A DNA stretch of 64,000 nucleotides, taken from IMG/VR virus record IMGVR_UViG_3300009103_000003, positions 62,001 to 126,000 of that record. One strand, given 5' to 3'. This DNA is from a virus. This document shows positions 33,753 through 42,641 of the stretch, one piece after another. Below the pieces are notes generated by a model, which did not search any database, was not told the DNA's origin, and was given only the letters and a program-made list of their open reading frames with translations. A program made the translations under genes and the position numbers. Positions within the stretch are counted from its first letter, which is position 1. Each line of letters begins with the position of its first letter.

Positions 33753-35438
33753 ATGCTGAAGCTACTTACATTTCCTGGGTCAGATGACGAAGGAAATATC
33801 TTTGTTCAGGCGATTAACCCGTCTGACAGTTTGGTTAAGGTTGCGTCTCATGACGCGCTCCACCCAGAAATTCAATCTTACATAGGTGGGCTTAAGTCCA
33901 TGGACACTCACCTATATGTTTTGGTTAATGCCCTAGGGGCTGGTGAGTATTACGGCAGTAATATTAATGGGGATTTCTTCGAAGAGAAGGAGCTGAACCC
34001 AACAGAGAGCAATACTGGCTTCGGACACCAAACTTTTTTAAATGCTGGGATCTACAGACACCATAAAAACAAGGACATTAACCGGTCTTTAGGGCAAATT
34101 TGTCACGCGGTGTATAACCCTGTGATGCATAGGGTGGAATTGATCTTAAAGATTTGCCGCGAAAAAGCAGAGTTAGAGGGGTCCGGAGATCTCGTAAGAA
34201 GGCTGGACGCCGGTGAGAACCCAGCCGTGAGCATGGGATGTAGAGTCAAGTATGATGTCTGCTCCATTTGTGGTCACAAGTCTAAAACTAGGGCTGACTA
34301 CTGCCACCATACGAAAACAATGATGGGGAAAGTGTTCCCAGATGGCAGAAAGGTTTTCGTGTATAACCCAAACCCCAAGTTCTTTGACTTGAGCTTTGTT
34401 GTTATTGGTGCTGATAGAACTAGTTATGCGATGGCTAAGGTTGCCTCTATCCACGGTTCTTCATCTGCCTTGGCAGCAGAGGAAGCAGGCATTCGGGATG
34501 GGAGCGCGGTCAATTTGCTAAAAGAGAAAATGGCCGCTAAGAATAAAATCTCTAATATGTTAAAAGAGGTTCCGGCCATGTCTGCTAGGGTTATGCCCCG
34601 CGTCACTCAAAGCGAGCCAGACCTTTCTCGAAATGTTTTATCTAGGATGGCATGTTGCCCTGTGGCCAATGCGCTAACAACTTCCGCTTCCGCAGGTATT
34701 GTGCTAAAGCCCCGCGAGTACCAGAGAATTATTCTGATTCGGATAGGGAAAAAACCGTTGGCAGACAGACTGGATAATGCTGGCTGCACATTTTCACCCT
34801 CTAATGATGTAGACAGGAGTGTTAGGATAGGCGCACCTAACCAGTTTTCGTCATCTATTAGAGATATGCTTATGGACATTATTCCCAAGCGTAGTATGTT
34901 CGATCCAGTTATTACGAAGAGGATCACGATTATTAGACGCCCAAGTACTTCCACAGACCAACTAAGTCCTAGTATTCTAGGTCTGCGTAAAGAAGGTAGT
35001 ATTGGAAGTATTGATATTAGTCCTGACGAAATGGAGCTTCTTAATAGAATCTCCGCAGGATACAATGGTTATCGCGAGCAGCTAATGGAGAAAATAGGAA
35101 CCATTGTTGCTCATATTACAAGTAATGATATAGGATTGCTCTCGACCATTAATGGTCAAAGACTGGAAGATGAATTCATGTTGGAACCACAACTAACAAA
35201 AACAGCTAAGCTGCCTTTAGCGTTGGTTGGTGTTCTTCCCATGGCTTATCTTTACGGTGCGCACGTAAAATCTAAAAGACGGCGTACCCATCAGTCCACA
35301 GGCCCACTTGATCGGTTTATCGAGAAACATCCAATCTTAGCCACTTCGGTGTTTGTAGGCCTTACCCGTTTGGGTATGAACCTAAAAACGTCTGGGGCGT
35401 TCAACAAGTCGTTGAACAACCTAGCGGCTAAGTTTTAG
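33753..35438 (+). CDS. Prohead serine protease with zinc-binding insert and C-terminal domain
   Basis: 561 residues. The first ~230 look like a head-maturation protease: NGDFFEEKEL, then GIYRHHKNKD (candidate catalytic His103/104), and PAVSMGCRV with candidate nucleophile Ser160, in the order His...Ser of herpes/T4-type prohead proteases. C170-x2-C173 with C184 and His185/186 suggests a zinc site just after the Ser. K-x-A motifs flank the units: LVKVA-S (27-32), MAKVA-S (227-232) and LTKTA-K (481-486). The last two bracket a second ~250-residue domain of unknown function. The pattern suggests autoprocessing into a mature 200-residue protease plus a second product. It sits directly before scaffold-like genes, as expected. 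Confidence 0.75.
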   Translation: MLKLLTFPGSDDEGNIFVQAINPSDSLVKVASHDALHPEIQSYIGGLKSMDTHLYVLVNALGAGEYYGSNINGDFFEEKELNPTESNTGFGHQTFLNAGIYRHHKNKDINRSLGQICHAVYNPVMHRVELILKICREKAELEGSGDLVRRLDAGENPAVSMGCRVKYDVCSICGHKSKTRADYCHHTKTMMGKVFPDGRKVFVYNPNPKFFDLSFVVIGADRTSYAMAKVASIHGSSSALAAEEAGIRDGSAVNLLKEKMAAKNKISNMLKEVPAMSARVMPRVTQSEPDLSRNVLSRMACCPVANALTTSASAGIVLKPREYQRIILIRIGKKPLADRLDNAGCTFSPSNDVDRSVRIGAPNQFSSSIRDMLMDIIPKRSMFDPVITKRITIIRRPSTSTDQLSPSILGLRKEGSIGSIDISPDEMELLNRISAGYNGYREQLMEKIGTIVAHITSNDIGLLSTINGQRLEDEFMLEPQLTKTAKLPLALVGVLPMAYLYGAHVKSKRRRTHQSTGPLDRFIEKHPILATSVFVGLTRLGMNLKTSGAFNKSLNNLAAKF

Positions 35439-35530
35439 TAGTCCGTGGGTATCTAGATGAATACATTTATCAAAGATGATGCTGGGACGCAGTTAAACCA
35501 AGAAACCGTTCTAATTCTAAGGAGAACAAA

Positions 35531-36139
35531 ATGAACGAACTGCTAGCACAAGCGTACGGTACCCAGGGAAACATTGACACCAATTCAGGCGTCGAGAAGA
35601 CCGCTGAGGCCGCTTTAATTGACGAACTCGAAAAGGTTGCACAGGCCGAAGGCATCGACCTTAATGAGTTCAGTGACGATGATATCCTCGAAATCCTTGG
35701 CGAAGCCATGGGTGGTGAGGGTGTCGAGAAAACCGCAGGCGTAGAAGCTGCGGGCGAAGATGAGGACACCCAGGTTAAGCTTGCAGAAGCTGACTTCCTT
35801 GGTCGAACCATGGCGCACGCTTTCTACGACGAACTTACCGGCATTCAGCATGGTGGCACCGAGAAGACCGCAAGTGGTCGTCCCAGTGACGCTTTCCTGA
35901 AGACCGCTTCTGACGAAGAAGCTGGAACCGTTGATCCTGAGTTTGCCCAAGCTTTCGAAGAAACCGCTATTGAGCGTGCCAACGAAATTCTTGAGTTCTT
36001 GGACACCGGCTCCGTTAAGCAGTCTTCGGCAGCAATTGATGACGAGCAGCTTGACGCTGACGTGACTGAGCGTGCGGGACAGCTTCTCGCTGAGGCTGGT
36101 TACGATGTTGATGCAATTGCCCAAGCGTTGCAGGGGTAA
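35531..36139 (+). CDS. Acidic scaffold-like protein with six K-x-A sites
   Basis: 202 residues, strongly acidic and helical. VEKTA occurs at 21-25 and 65-69 and TEKTA at 110-114; LEKVA (33-37), QVKLA (81-85) and FLKTA (122-126) are close variants. SD AAGGAG is well placed. Its position between protease and capsid, its acidity and the regular spacing of the motif fit a scaffold or core protein that is chopped into small peptides by the protease, as T4 gp22 is. This is inference; no sequence family recognised. Confidence 0.65.
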   Translation: MNELLAQAYGTQGNIDTNSGVEKTAEAALIDELEKVAQAEGIDLNEFSDDDILEILGEAMGGEGVEKTAGVEAAGEDEDTQVKLAEADFLGRTMAHAFYDELTGIQHGGTEKTASGRPSDAFLKTASDEEAGTVDPEFAQAFEETAIERANEILEFLDTGSVKQSSAAIDDEQLDADVTERAGQLLAEAGYDVDAIAQALQG

Positions 36140-36142
36140 TTA

Positions 36143-36325
36143 ATGCAGGCCGATGCAGTCAAAAAACTAAAGAAGCATTTCCAGCTTAGTAATAAGGTTG
36201 GGAGATCGTCTTTAGAAAAAAGCTGGTCTTTCTTGAAAAAGAGACCTGCGGAGGCTGCACTCTTTACGATATTAGCTGCTAATATTATAAAGAGGCGTAA
36301 CGGTAAGGCCACTAAGCAAGTTTGA
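36143..36325 (+). CDS. Small basic protein between scaffold-like genes
   Basis: 60 residues: basic N-terminal helix, then a short hydrophobic stretch (AALFTILAANII) and a basic end. Starts 3 nt after the previous stop. Not recognised; possibly a prohead core component comparable in size to T4 gp67/gp68-type core proteins. Confidence 0.6.
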   Translation: MQADAVKKLKKHFQLSNKVGRSSLEKSWSFLKKRPAEAALFTILAANIIKRRNGKATKQV

Positions 36326-36330
36326 GTACA

Positions 36331-36358
36331 GGTCCCGTCCGGGCAACCGGGCGGGGCC
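36331..36358 (+). terminator. Strong hairpin with GCAA tetraloop before the second scaffold-like gene
   Basis: GGTCCCGTCCGG pairs with CCGGGCGGGGCC (12 bp with two G-T pairs) around the GNRA loop GCAA. No T-run follows, so rather than a full terminator it may be an mRNA-stability or processing element that sets expression of the scaffold and capsid messages. Confidence 0.5.
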
Positions 36359-36380
36359 AGTCTCTCAACAGGAGGATTGG

Positions 36381-37232
36381 ATGTCTTCACTAAATAAACT
36401 GATTGAAAAACTTGCTGGGTCTAACTCATCTACCGTGGCCGAGACCGATGAATCTGCACCTATCGCGCAGAATGCTACTGATCCGGTGTATGTAGAGAAG
36501 TTAGCTTCAGCAGTAGATTTTATTGTTGATAATATTGATACAACTTTTACTGAAGAACTCAGTCAGAAAGACAAAGTATCAATTATTAAAGAGGCTATTG
36601 CCCGTGACCCGGTAACAGGGCGTTTTGTTTCTGATGGAAACCCGACTTTAACTGTTCCCGAGCAGGTGGCCGAAGAGGCCCCGCCAGAGGAGCCCGAAAG
36701 TAATGTCACAGACATTACTGGTAAGCTACGAGATCGACTAAGAGCACGAATTACCGCAAAACAAGAGGCGGTAGCTGAGGAAGATCAAAAAATGGAGGAC
36801 TCTAAGGAGGAGAAACAAGAACTCCTACAGAGTGTTCTAGGAAAACTTAAAGAGCTTAAATCTGATAAGTCCGATCAATCTGATGCGGATACCCCAGAGG
36901 ACAGCGAGAACTTCTATAGCGGTTCTTCTGACGACCCTGTGTCTGAGGAAGAAATTTTTAACGTCGGTTCAACCGCGACTGACGACACGGAGAATTCAAC
37001 GGACGATAATAGTGACGTTGACGGCGAGATGGCGGTAAAGGCAGCTTCGGCTGGCCAAAGTCTTGCTGAGGTGCTGAATGCAGCACTTAGCTCTGATGGA
37101 CAATTTGACGAGAGTGCCTCAACAGGTGCAGAGACCGGCGATGTTCACGGTAGCGAAGGGCCCATGGCTCGTAAACAAGCCACCGACAGCCTGAAAAGGA
37201 AGTTGTTGGCTAAGATTGGTAAGGAGGCATAA
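36381..37232 (+). CDS. Acidic scaffold/core-like protein
   Basis: 283 residues, low in aromatic residues, rich in Asp, Glu and Ser. Begins MSSLNKLIEKLAGSNSS (tag at 8-12), with VEKLAS and AVKAAS further on. The central part is coiled-coil-like (RLRARITAKQEAVAEEDQ) followed by an acidic disordered stretch. AGGAGG precedes the ATG. Together with the 35531-36139 product and the capsid gene nearby, it fits a scaffold that is removed by proteolysis; not proven. Confidence 0.62.
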   Translation: MSSLNKLIEKLAGSNSSTVAETDESAPIAQNATDPVYVEKLASAVDFIVDNIDTTFTEELSQKDKVSIIKEAIARDPVTGRFVSDGNPTLTVPEQVAEEAPPEEPESNVTDITGKLRDRLRARITAKQEAVAEEDQKMEDSKEEKQELLQSVLGKLKELKSDKSDQSDADTPEDSENFYSGSSDDPVSEEEIFNVGSTATDDTENSTDDNSDVDGEMAVKAASAGQSLAEVLNAALSSDGQFDESASTGAETGDVHGSEGPMARKQATDSLKRKLLAKIGKEA

Positions 37233-37234
37233 TC

Positions 37235-37585
37235 ATGAGTTCAATTGATAAAAACTCAGCCCAGGAAGTCCTGAAGCAGGTCCCGCAAACTTTGCGGAAG
37301 CTTGTGGAGGAAAATACCAAACTTGCGTCTGCTCTTGAGGAGTACCGTAAGCGGGAAGAGGCGGAAGAAGTTGTGGCCATGATGGATGCTCGTGGTTTCT
37401 CGGATCGCACAGTTCCTTTAAAGACGAAGGTGGCAGCATTGCTGGCTTCTAAGAAGGATTTGAACGTGGTCAAGGAAGCTCTTGCTCTTTCCCCACCCGA
37501 TCTGTCGTTTGCATCTGTTTCCGATTTGCCCGGTGATGGTGCAGTGAGCGCTTTCGAGAACTTTCTTCTCGGAAGTAATGAGTAA
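37235..37585 (+). CDS. Short coiled-coil protein upstream of capsid genes
   Basis: 116 residues. Residues 20-60 form a leucine-zipper-like coiled coil (LRKLVEENTKLASALEEY). The remainder is helical. NTKLAS is a variant of the K-x-A motif. Starts 2 nt after the previous stop. Probably an assembly chaperone or scaffold component. Confidence 0.6.
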   Translation: MSSIDKNSAQEVLKQVPQTLRKLVEENTKLASALEEYRKREEAEEVVAMMDARGFSDRTVPLKTKVAALLASKKDLNVVKEALALSPPDLSFASVSDLPGDGAVSAFENFLLGSNE

Positions 37586-37611
37586 ACGTTAACTAACTAA
37601 GGAGAACTAAA

Positions 37612-38196
37612 ATGGCTGCTGGAGCTTTTAGTGCCACCCGACGTAGGAACGTGAGCCCAATTTCGTCTACTTTAAGTGTTCAAACACGTGATGTGGATTG
37701 TTCTGGACTCGCGGCTGCTCCCGAGGATGGTGAATTTGTAACCCAGGACGGTGATAGTCCGACCGGCGTAGCGTTTCATGGCGCTAACAATGCTGCGATT
37801 ACCGCCGCCGATACTCAGGGATCTTCCCTGGCTATGGTGTGGGGTTCCGCACAACGGTCTGATCGTCAGGCCCTGGGTGATACTCGCGTAGCTGTGCTCG
37901 CGCATGGTGGAATCGATATCGATTGTATGCTTTACATCGCACCCGATAACACTCAGGCGTTGAACAACGCTGCTAACTACCCACTTGGCACGTTAGTGTC
38001 TGTCGCAGAAAATACCGCAATGGCTGTCGAAGGCAACGCCTCTCGACTGCTTCTTACCCCGATTGCCGATGGCACGTCTGGGTGGGCGGTAGGTTATGTG
38101 ACTCGTACTTCTGCCCAACTACCCGCTGCTGATCGAGCTATCGGTGTCTATCTTTATGATAAGCCCCGCAAGGTCGATGGCGCTGGTGCACCCTAG
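37612..38196 (+). CDS. Probable capsid decoration/head-stabilising protein
   Basis: 194 residues, beta-rich, Ala/Gly/Thr-rich, few Lys; typical of decoration proteins encoded just upstream of the major capsid gene. AAGGAG is placed well upstream of ATG. Segments like VSVAENTAMAVEG and VGYVTRTSAQL fit a beta-barrel of the gpD/SHP type, but homology was not shown. High expression is expected from the strong SD and the capsid neighbour. Confidence 0.6.
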   Translation: MAAGAFSATRRRNVSPISSTLSVQTRDVDCSGLAAAPEDGEFVTQDGDSPTGVAFHGANNAAITAADTQGSSLAMVWGSAQRSDRQALGDTRVAVLAHGGIDIDCMLYIAPDNTQALNNAANYPLGTLVSVAENTAMAVEGNASRLLLTPIADGTSGWAVGYVTRTSAQLPAADRAIGVYLYDKPRKVDGAGAP

Positions 38197-38214
38197 CCTT
38201 AAAGGAGGATAATC

Positions 38215-39420
38215 ATGTCTAGCGTACCTAGCGAAGTCCTCAACGAGCTTTTTGTCTCTAAGCTCGATACTGAGGCCGGAAAAGAAAAGATTGCTGCTCT
38301 TGGCGGTGATTTTATTAGAGACCGTCTGCGTGAGGAGAGCTTTGCTCGCAAGGTCCTCCCCCCGAAGACCGTCAGTCGTTCGGACCTCCAGGTCAGCGTC
38401 AATCACGATACCCTCGTGAAGGTCGTTGAAGTGGAGCCACAAAGCCGAGCCATGAGTATGTCATTCCGGGCACAGCCCACGGTGAGATACTACACTGGTC
38501 CGCGCTTTGAGGTACCGTTTCATACGGTTGGTTCGCAGCGTTATGAGCAAACTGAGCAGGAGCTTATGGCCTACGTGATGCCAATCACGGAGATCATCAA
38601 GCGTAACATTGTTAACGATATCCAAGAGATTGAGGACCGCGTGTTCTTGACTCACATGGAATCGGCCTGCCAGTCGTTACAGCAAGATGCACAGGGCCTC
38701 GCGTTCGGTGCTGCATACAACAACAGTGGTGCAACTGTTTTCTCGGCACGTAATGTGCTCGTGAACGGCATCCCTGAAGTTGGTAAGGTCAAAGGCGTAG
38801 ATGCCGCTGCCCTTACGGTTGCTGCAAACGATGTTGCTGGCGCTGACGAAGCCCTCGTCTTCCCTGTTCAGAAGGATGACTTTATTAAGTTGTTCCAGAC
38901 GTTCACAGGCGGCGGTGCTCGTGGCTCTCGACTGCGGTGTGATCAGTTCCTCATGACTGACACTGACTTCGAGGACCTGAATGCTTGGGCACATGCGGAT
39001 ATGGGAGATAAGATTGTTGGCGAGACTACTGTCGATGGATACAAGTACAAAACGGTTATTGGCCGTAAGTTCATTCGTACCCTGAAGACGGACATTCTTC
39101 GTCCTGGCAATATTTATGCTTTCACCGCACCCGAGTATTTGGGTGGCTTCCTTGTTCTCAACAAGACTAAGTTCTACGCCGATAAGGAACGGAACCGAAT
39201 CTCGTTTGAGGCTTGGGAAGACATTGGTATGTATGTCGGAAACGTGGCTGGTGTTCGTAAGCTTGAGCTTTACACTGGTTCCGTCGAGACTATTGCCGGT
39301 GGTGGTGCAACTAACGCGGTGACGCGTGCTGCACGTCTTCCTGTTGCGGAAGCTGACATGGGCGGGCGTAACCACCTCGTTAACGAGGGGCAAACGTTCC
39401 CTGCTGTAGCGCAGTTCTAG
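38215..39420 (+). CDS. Major capsid protein, HK97-type
   Basis: 401 residues. The pattern of an N-terminal helical arm, VRYYTGPRFEVPFHTV, a spine-helix region, FLMTDTDFEDLNAWAHADMGDK and the C-terminal KFYADKERNRISFEAWEDIG with a P-domain-like end is that of large HK97-fold capsid proteins. KEKIA-A at residues 23-28 is a K-x-A motif at a place where an N-terminal delta-like segment could be cut. SD AGGAGG; a strong hairpin terminator follows. Order decoration, capsid, terminator is typical. Confidence 0.85.
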   Translation: MSSVPSEVLNELFVSKLDTEAGKEKIAALGGDFIRDRLREESFARKVLPPKTVSRSDLQVSVNHDTLVKVVEVEPQSRAMSMSFRAQPTVRYYTGPRFEVPFHTVGSQRYEQTEQELMAYVMPITEIIKRNIVNDIQEIEDRVFLTHMESACQSLQQDAQGLAFGAAYNNSGATVFSARNVLVNGIPEVGKVKGVDAAALTVAANDVAGADEALVFPVQKDDFIKLFQTFTGGGARGSRLRCDQFLMTDTDFEDLNAWAHADMGDKIVGETTVDGYKYKTVIGRKFIRTLKTDILRPGNIYAFTAPEYLGGFLVLNKTKFYADKERNRISFEAWEDIGMYVGNVAGVRKLELYTGSVETIAGGGATNAVTRAARLPVAEADMGGRNHLVNEGQTFPAVAQF

Positions 39421-39433
39421 GCTACTTTGGTGG

Positions 39434-39461
39434 GTGCCCCCTGGCTTCGGCTGGGGGGCAC
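39434..39461 (+). terminator. Terminator/attenuator after the major capsid gene
   Basis: A 12-bp stem (GTGCCCCCTGGC with GCTGGGGGGCAC, two G-T pairs) closes on a TTCG tetraloop; a T-run (39473-39479) follows 11 nt later. It is a strong stem directly after the capsid stop codon and probably lowers readthrough into the neck genes. Confidence 0.7.
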
Positions 39462-39496
39462 TTCACCTCATATTTTTTTATTATTGGAGATAGGCG

Positions 39497-40027
39497 ATGC
39501 CATACAAAGTTACAAATCTGGTTAATTCCCGTAGAGACCCCAATAAGCGGAATCGGGGAAGAAGAGGCCCGGATATTAGACGAGCAGCAGTTCGGTTTAA
39601 GATCGGGGGGCGACGCCTACAAATCGGCAAGTCCATTATTATTAATGATAGCTTCTACGCCGCACACAAAAGTGTCATCGACACCTACGCCCTAGAGGGC
39701 CTTATCGCATTGCAGGCAACGGGGGGGACTGCTGAAGTCGAGTCTCAGATTCCTTTACATGCCCCTTCCCCAGAGCCGCCCGTGCCTACATCCCCACCCG
39801 AGGACTCCAAGGACACCGGAGGCCCCATCGTAATTGAGATGGCCCCGGAAAGTGACGAGTCGGATGAAGGCGCGGTTATATTGGAAGCGGCTCCCGAAGA
39901 GGCCCCAGAAGAGGCCCCGGAAAAGCCAGCCAAGAAGAAAGCTAGCTCTAAGAAGACTGAGGAAAAGAAGGAGGAGCCCAAGAAGCGCTCTTCCCGACGA
40001 AGCCGCAGAAAGTCTGAGGATGAATAA
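39497..40027 (+). CDS. Head-proximal protein with basic N-terminus and charged tail
   Basis: 176 residues. An N-terminal ~75-residue domain is Arg-rich (RRGPDIRRAAVRFKIGGRR). A Pro/acidic linker and a Lys/Glu/Ser-rich tail (KKKASSKKTEEKKEEPKK) follow, of histone-tail-like composition. Overlaps the next start by one base. Probably a head-completion protein or DNA-contacting protein; not recognised. Confidence 0.6.
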   Translation: MPYKVTNLVNSRRDPNKRNRGRRGPDIRRAAVRFKIGGRRLQIGKSIIINDSFYAAHKSVIDTYALEGLIALQATGGTAEVESQIPLHAPSPEPPVPTSPPEDSKDTGGPIVIEMAPESDESDEGAVILEAAPEEAPEEAPEKPAKKKASSKKTEEKKEEPKKRSSRRSRRKSEDE

Positions 40028-40446
40028 TGTATATCCGCTGCCTCACTAGATCTTTTAGGCTAGGAGATAAACGTCTTCGCGTTGGGGATTCTTGCGAGGT
40101 TTCAGAAGAAGTACTTGCTTCACTGAAAACCCTTGTGGACTTAGGGATTATCTCTGTCCACACAAAGGACCCTGAAGGAAACCGTAAGCGTCGAAAGGCG
40201 CATAAATCAGCATCAACAGTACCCGAGCCTGTGAGGGCGCGAACCGAAGATGGTCAATTTGTTCCAGATGACCCAGAGACGAAAGATGTTGATGAGGCAT
40301 GGGAAGGCGGAAAAGCTCCGGTCTCCACATCCGGGTTAAAGAAAAGTGAGCTTGTATCATTAGCTGATAATATGGGAATCTCTCTTACAGGTAGCGAGAC
40401 AAAGGCAGTTCTTATCGAGAAAATCGAAGAGGCCGGGGGAGAGTAA
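40027..40446 (+). CDS. Neck-block protein with C-terminal SAP/HeH-like motif
   Basis: 139 residues. The C-terminal 35 residues (LKKSELVSLADNMGISLTG, then KAVLIEKIEE) follow the SAP/HeH pattern of two helices that bind DNA ends or proteins, often present in phage head-tail connector proteins. The N-terminal half (FRLGDKRLRVGDSCEVSEEVL) is beta-rich. One-base overlap with the preceding gene. Confidence 0.6.
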   Translation: MYIRCLTRSFRLGDKRLRVGDSCEVSEEVLASLKTLVDLGIISVHTKDPEGNRKRRKAHKSASTVPEPVRARTEDGQFVPDDPETKDVDEAWEGGKAPVSTSGLKKSELVSLADNMGISLTGSETKAVLIEKIEEAGGE

Positions 40447-40449
40447 GAA

Positions 40450-40989
40450 GTGGCGAATGACCCAAAAGATCCAAACAGCAATATTACGGGTCCGGAAAAG
40501 ACGGTGTCCGAGGGTCTGCCTAAGGAGCTTCTTAATACTATCTCGCTTATCCGCGCCAAGATGCGCGACTTTCCTGAGCTTAATCGACTAATTGAGGGCC
40601 GAGAGACCTCCGACAGGGAGATCGCATTTGCGATAATGGAGTGCATAGACGACTTCAATATGACTCCCCCTCTTTTAGGTACTTTTACTGTGGCCAATTT
40701 TCCGTCAATATCATTGTTAATAAACGGCTCAATCATTAATATTATTACCTCCGTTGGGCTATTACAGACTAGGAATCATATGTCCTATTCAGACGGCCAA
40801 GGAGTGCAGGTAAGTGTTTCCGATAAGGGGCCCCAATTAATGAACTGGATGAATCTCTTCACACAAACTTATGAGCAAAAGAAGTTTCGTCTGAAGCAGG
40901 CTATTAACCTTGGCGAGGCTTTGAATGGCTCCGCTGTTTCCTCTGAATACGCGCTCGTCAACGGGTACTTTTCTCAGTTGGATTCTTAG
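40450..40989 (+). CDS. Unknown neck/connector-block protein
   Basis: 179 residues with a GTG start at 40450 placed after GGGGGAGAG. Helical N-terminal half, hydrophobic central segment (FPSISLLINGSIINIITSVGLL), and helical C-terminus. The position between capsid and sheath, and the size, suit a connector component. Not recognised. Confidence 0.6.
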   Translation: MANDPKDPNSNITGPEKTVSEGLPKELLNTISLIRAKMRDFPELNRLIEGRETSDREIAFAIMECIDDFNMTPPLLGTFTVANFPSISLLINGSIINIITSVGLLQTRNHMSYSDGQGVQVSVSDKGPQLMNWMNLFTQTYEQKKFRLKQAINLGEALNGSAVSSEYALVNGYFSQLDS

Positions 40990-40998
40990 GAGATAACG

Positions 40999-41418
40999 AT
41001 GCCAACTATTCCTAACAAACAAAGAGTATCGGTCACTGTTACCGCTCCGGGTAACGACACGACTGATGTTGTAGTCCCCAACTCACAGCATTATACGAAG
41101 TTTGCTATTTCTATCCCGTCTGTAGCCCCCAACTGTACTATCTCAGTTGTTGCAGCAATTCCTGGGACAAACGCAGACATTAACAACGGGGCGGTAGTGG
41201 ACGAAACGGCTCTCCCAATAGTGCGCCAGGGAATTAGCTCCGGGAACGCCTCGGAGATTTTGTTTGATCTTGCGGAATCCCAGACAAACATTTTCGATAC
41301 ACTGGTCCCGTTTCCGGGAGGGATTGCGCTCCGATTTGTAAATCCAAATGGTGGCGCAACCGCATCAATGTCTATTGGCGTCATGATGTATGACTCCGCA
41401 TTTAGTGCGAGACTGTAG
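40999..41418 (+). CDS. Unknown beta-rich virion-block protein
   Basis: 139 residues, almost all beta-prone, with alternating hydrophobic and Thr/Asn/Gly residues; low charge. Probably a small structural protein (head or neck decoration). Start has AGGAGATAACG just upstream. Not recognised. Confidence 0.6.
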   Translation: MPTIPNKQRVSVTVTAPGNDTTDVVVPNSQHYTKFAISIPSVAPNCTISVVAAIPGTNADINNGAVVDETALPIVRQGISSGNASEILFDLAESQTNIFDTLVPFPGGIALRFVNPNGGATASMSIGVMMYDSAFSARL

Positions 41419-41427
41419 GAGGCTTTG

Positions 41428-42630
41428 ATGGACCCGTTTGAAAAGTTACTACAGCAAGAAACAGACACGGATGAAAAGTTCGCTGCTGCCGCAGACTTCT
41501 TCACTGAGTTGAAGACGGCTGGCGTGAAGGTCCGACACAACGCCCAAAACAAGCAGCAGTCGAAGAAGGTTCGCTCGGAGTCCCGAGATAAAATTAGGCA
41601 GCTACTAGCGAGCCAGAAAGCTACTTCGGTAAAACTTCCCGTTCAGAAAGCACCTGCTTCCGCTAAGGCCGTAAAGCCTGTATCCCTCTCTGGTCAGGCA
41701 AGAACACCAGTTCGGGCTCCCTCAAAGAGCAAGGGCTACAAAGAAGTTTCTGTAAAAGACCAAAAGGTTCCGGACAAGAAGATTGCGGTACTCCCCGCTC
41801 TGAAGAAGAAGGTGAAGACCTCCTCCGTAACAAAGTCTGATCAAGCCGCTATTCTCACCAATGCCCTACTAGAAAAACAGGCGTTCTACCCATTCAGCGC
41901 AGCCGCTAGAGCCGCTAAGGGTGCTGTTGGTGCGGGGACCAAGGCACACGCTGTTGGCTCTGCTGCCGCAGAGGGAGCAAAGCTCGGACTCAAGCCCCAG
42001 GCATCTCGGTGGAGTCAAATAGGCGAAGCATTGAAAGGCGCGGGAAGCAAGATTGTCCCACAGCCCGTAAAAGACGTTGGTGGGGCTATTGCTAGGAAAT
42101 ACCGATCTGGCGCTACTAAATGGCAAAACTTTTGGGACCCAGGTTTAGCGGGAGCCCGGAAGCAGGGCCAAGGATATATTGACGATTTTATTGCTCAGCA
42201 GGGTTCTAGGGCCGCAGCAGCCAAGAAAAGTCCTGAAGCGCTCAAGGCTTGGGATGATGCTATGGCGGTGGCTGAGGGCAAACGGAACACTCTTGTTAAG
42301 GCCTTTGAAAAATCAAGAAGTATGAATCGAACTACAGGTCTTGGAAGCACGGCTTCTGAGATCATGACCGCAGTAAAAGGCGCAGACGGAAAGATCTCCC
42401 CCTCTAGCATATATAAGGGTCTGGAGAATCTCGGGCTTACTAGCCCGGAACAACTATTGGGTATGGGCATGGGTGCTGCTGGAGCCATTAAGGCTACACG
42501 CGCTTCTCGTGCCGCAGCAAAAGCACACAATCGGAATATGCTTATCGGTGGTGGTGCCGCTGGCCTTGGTGCATTAGCACTACTTAAGGGAAGAAAAAAC
42601 AGCGGTGACGCACAAGTCGTTATCCGGTAA
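41428..42630 (+). CDS. Putative internal virion protein, Lys/Ala-rich, with K-x-A tags
   Basis: 400 residues from ATG 41428 (AGGAGG upstream; TTG at 41425 is a poor alternative). DEKFAA at 15-20, ELKTAG near 32, and LEKQAF near 150 are variants of the recurrent motif. The chain is Lys/Ala/Ser-rich, with a C-terminal glycine-rich hydrophobic hairpin (IGGGAAGLGALALLKG). It resembles the block of basic proteins at 31.8-33.7 kb and may also be packaged. Confidence 0.6.
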   Translation: MDPFEKLLQQETDTDEKFAAAADFFTELKTAGVKVRHNAQNKQQSKKVRSESRDKIRQLLASQKATSVKLPVQKAPASAKAVKPVSLSGQARTPVRAPSKSKGYKEVSVKDQKVPDKKIAVLPALKKKVKTSSVTKSDQAAILTNALLEKQAFYPFSAAARAAKGAVGAGTKAHAVGSAAAEGAKLGLKPQASRWSQIGEALKGAGSKIVPQPVKDVGGAIARKYRSGATKWQNFWDPGLAGARKQGQGYIDDFIAQQGSRAAAAKKSPEALKAWDDAMAVAEGKRNTLVKAFEKSRSMNRTTGLGSTASEIMTAVKGADGKISPSSIYKGLENLGLTSPEQLLGMGMGAAGAIKATRASRAAAKAHNRNMLIGGGAAGLGALALLKGRKNSGDAQVVIR

Positions 42631-42641
42631 TAGGGGTTATA

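Noticed and set aside
35457-35534. 25-codon frame whose TGA overlaps the ATG of the scaffold-like gene
   Set aside because: Possible leader peptide, but too short and with no good SD. The 92-nt gap otherwise shows nothing clear.
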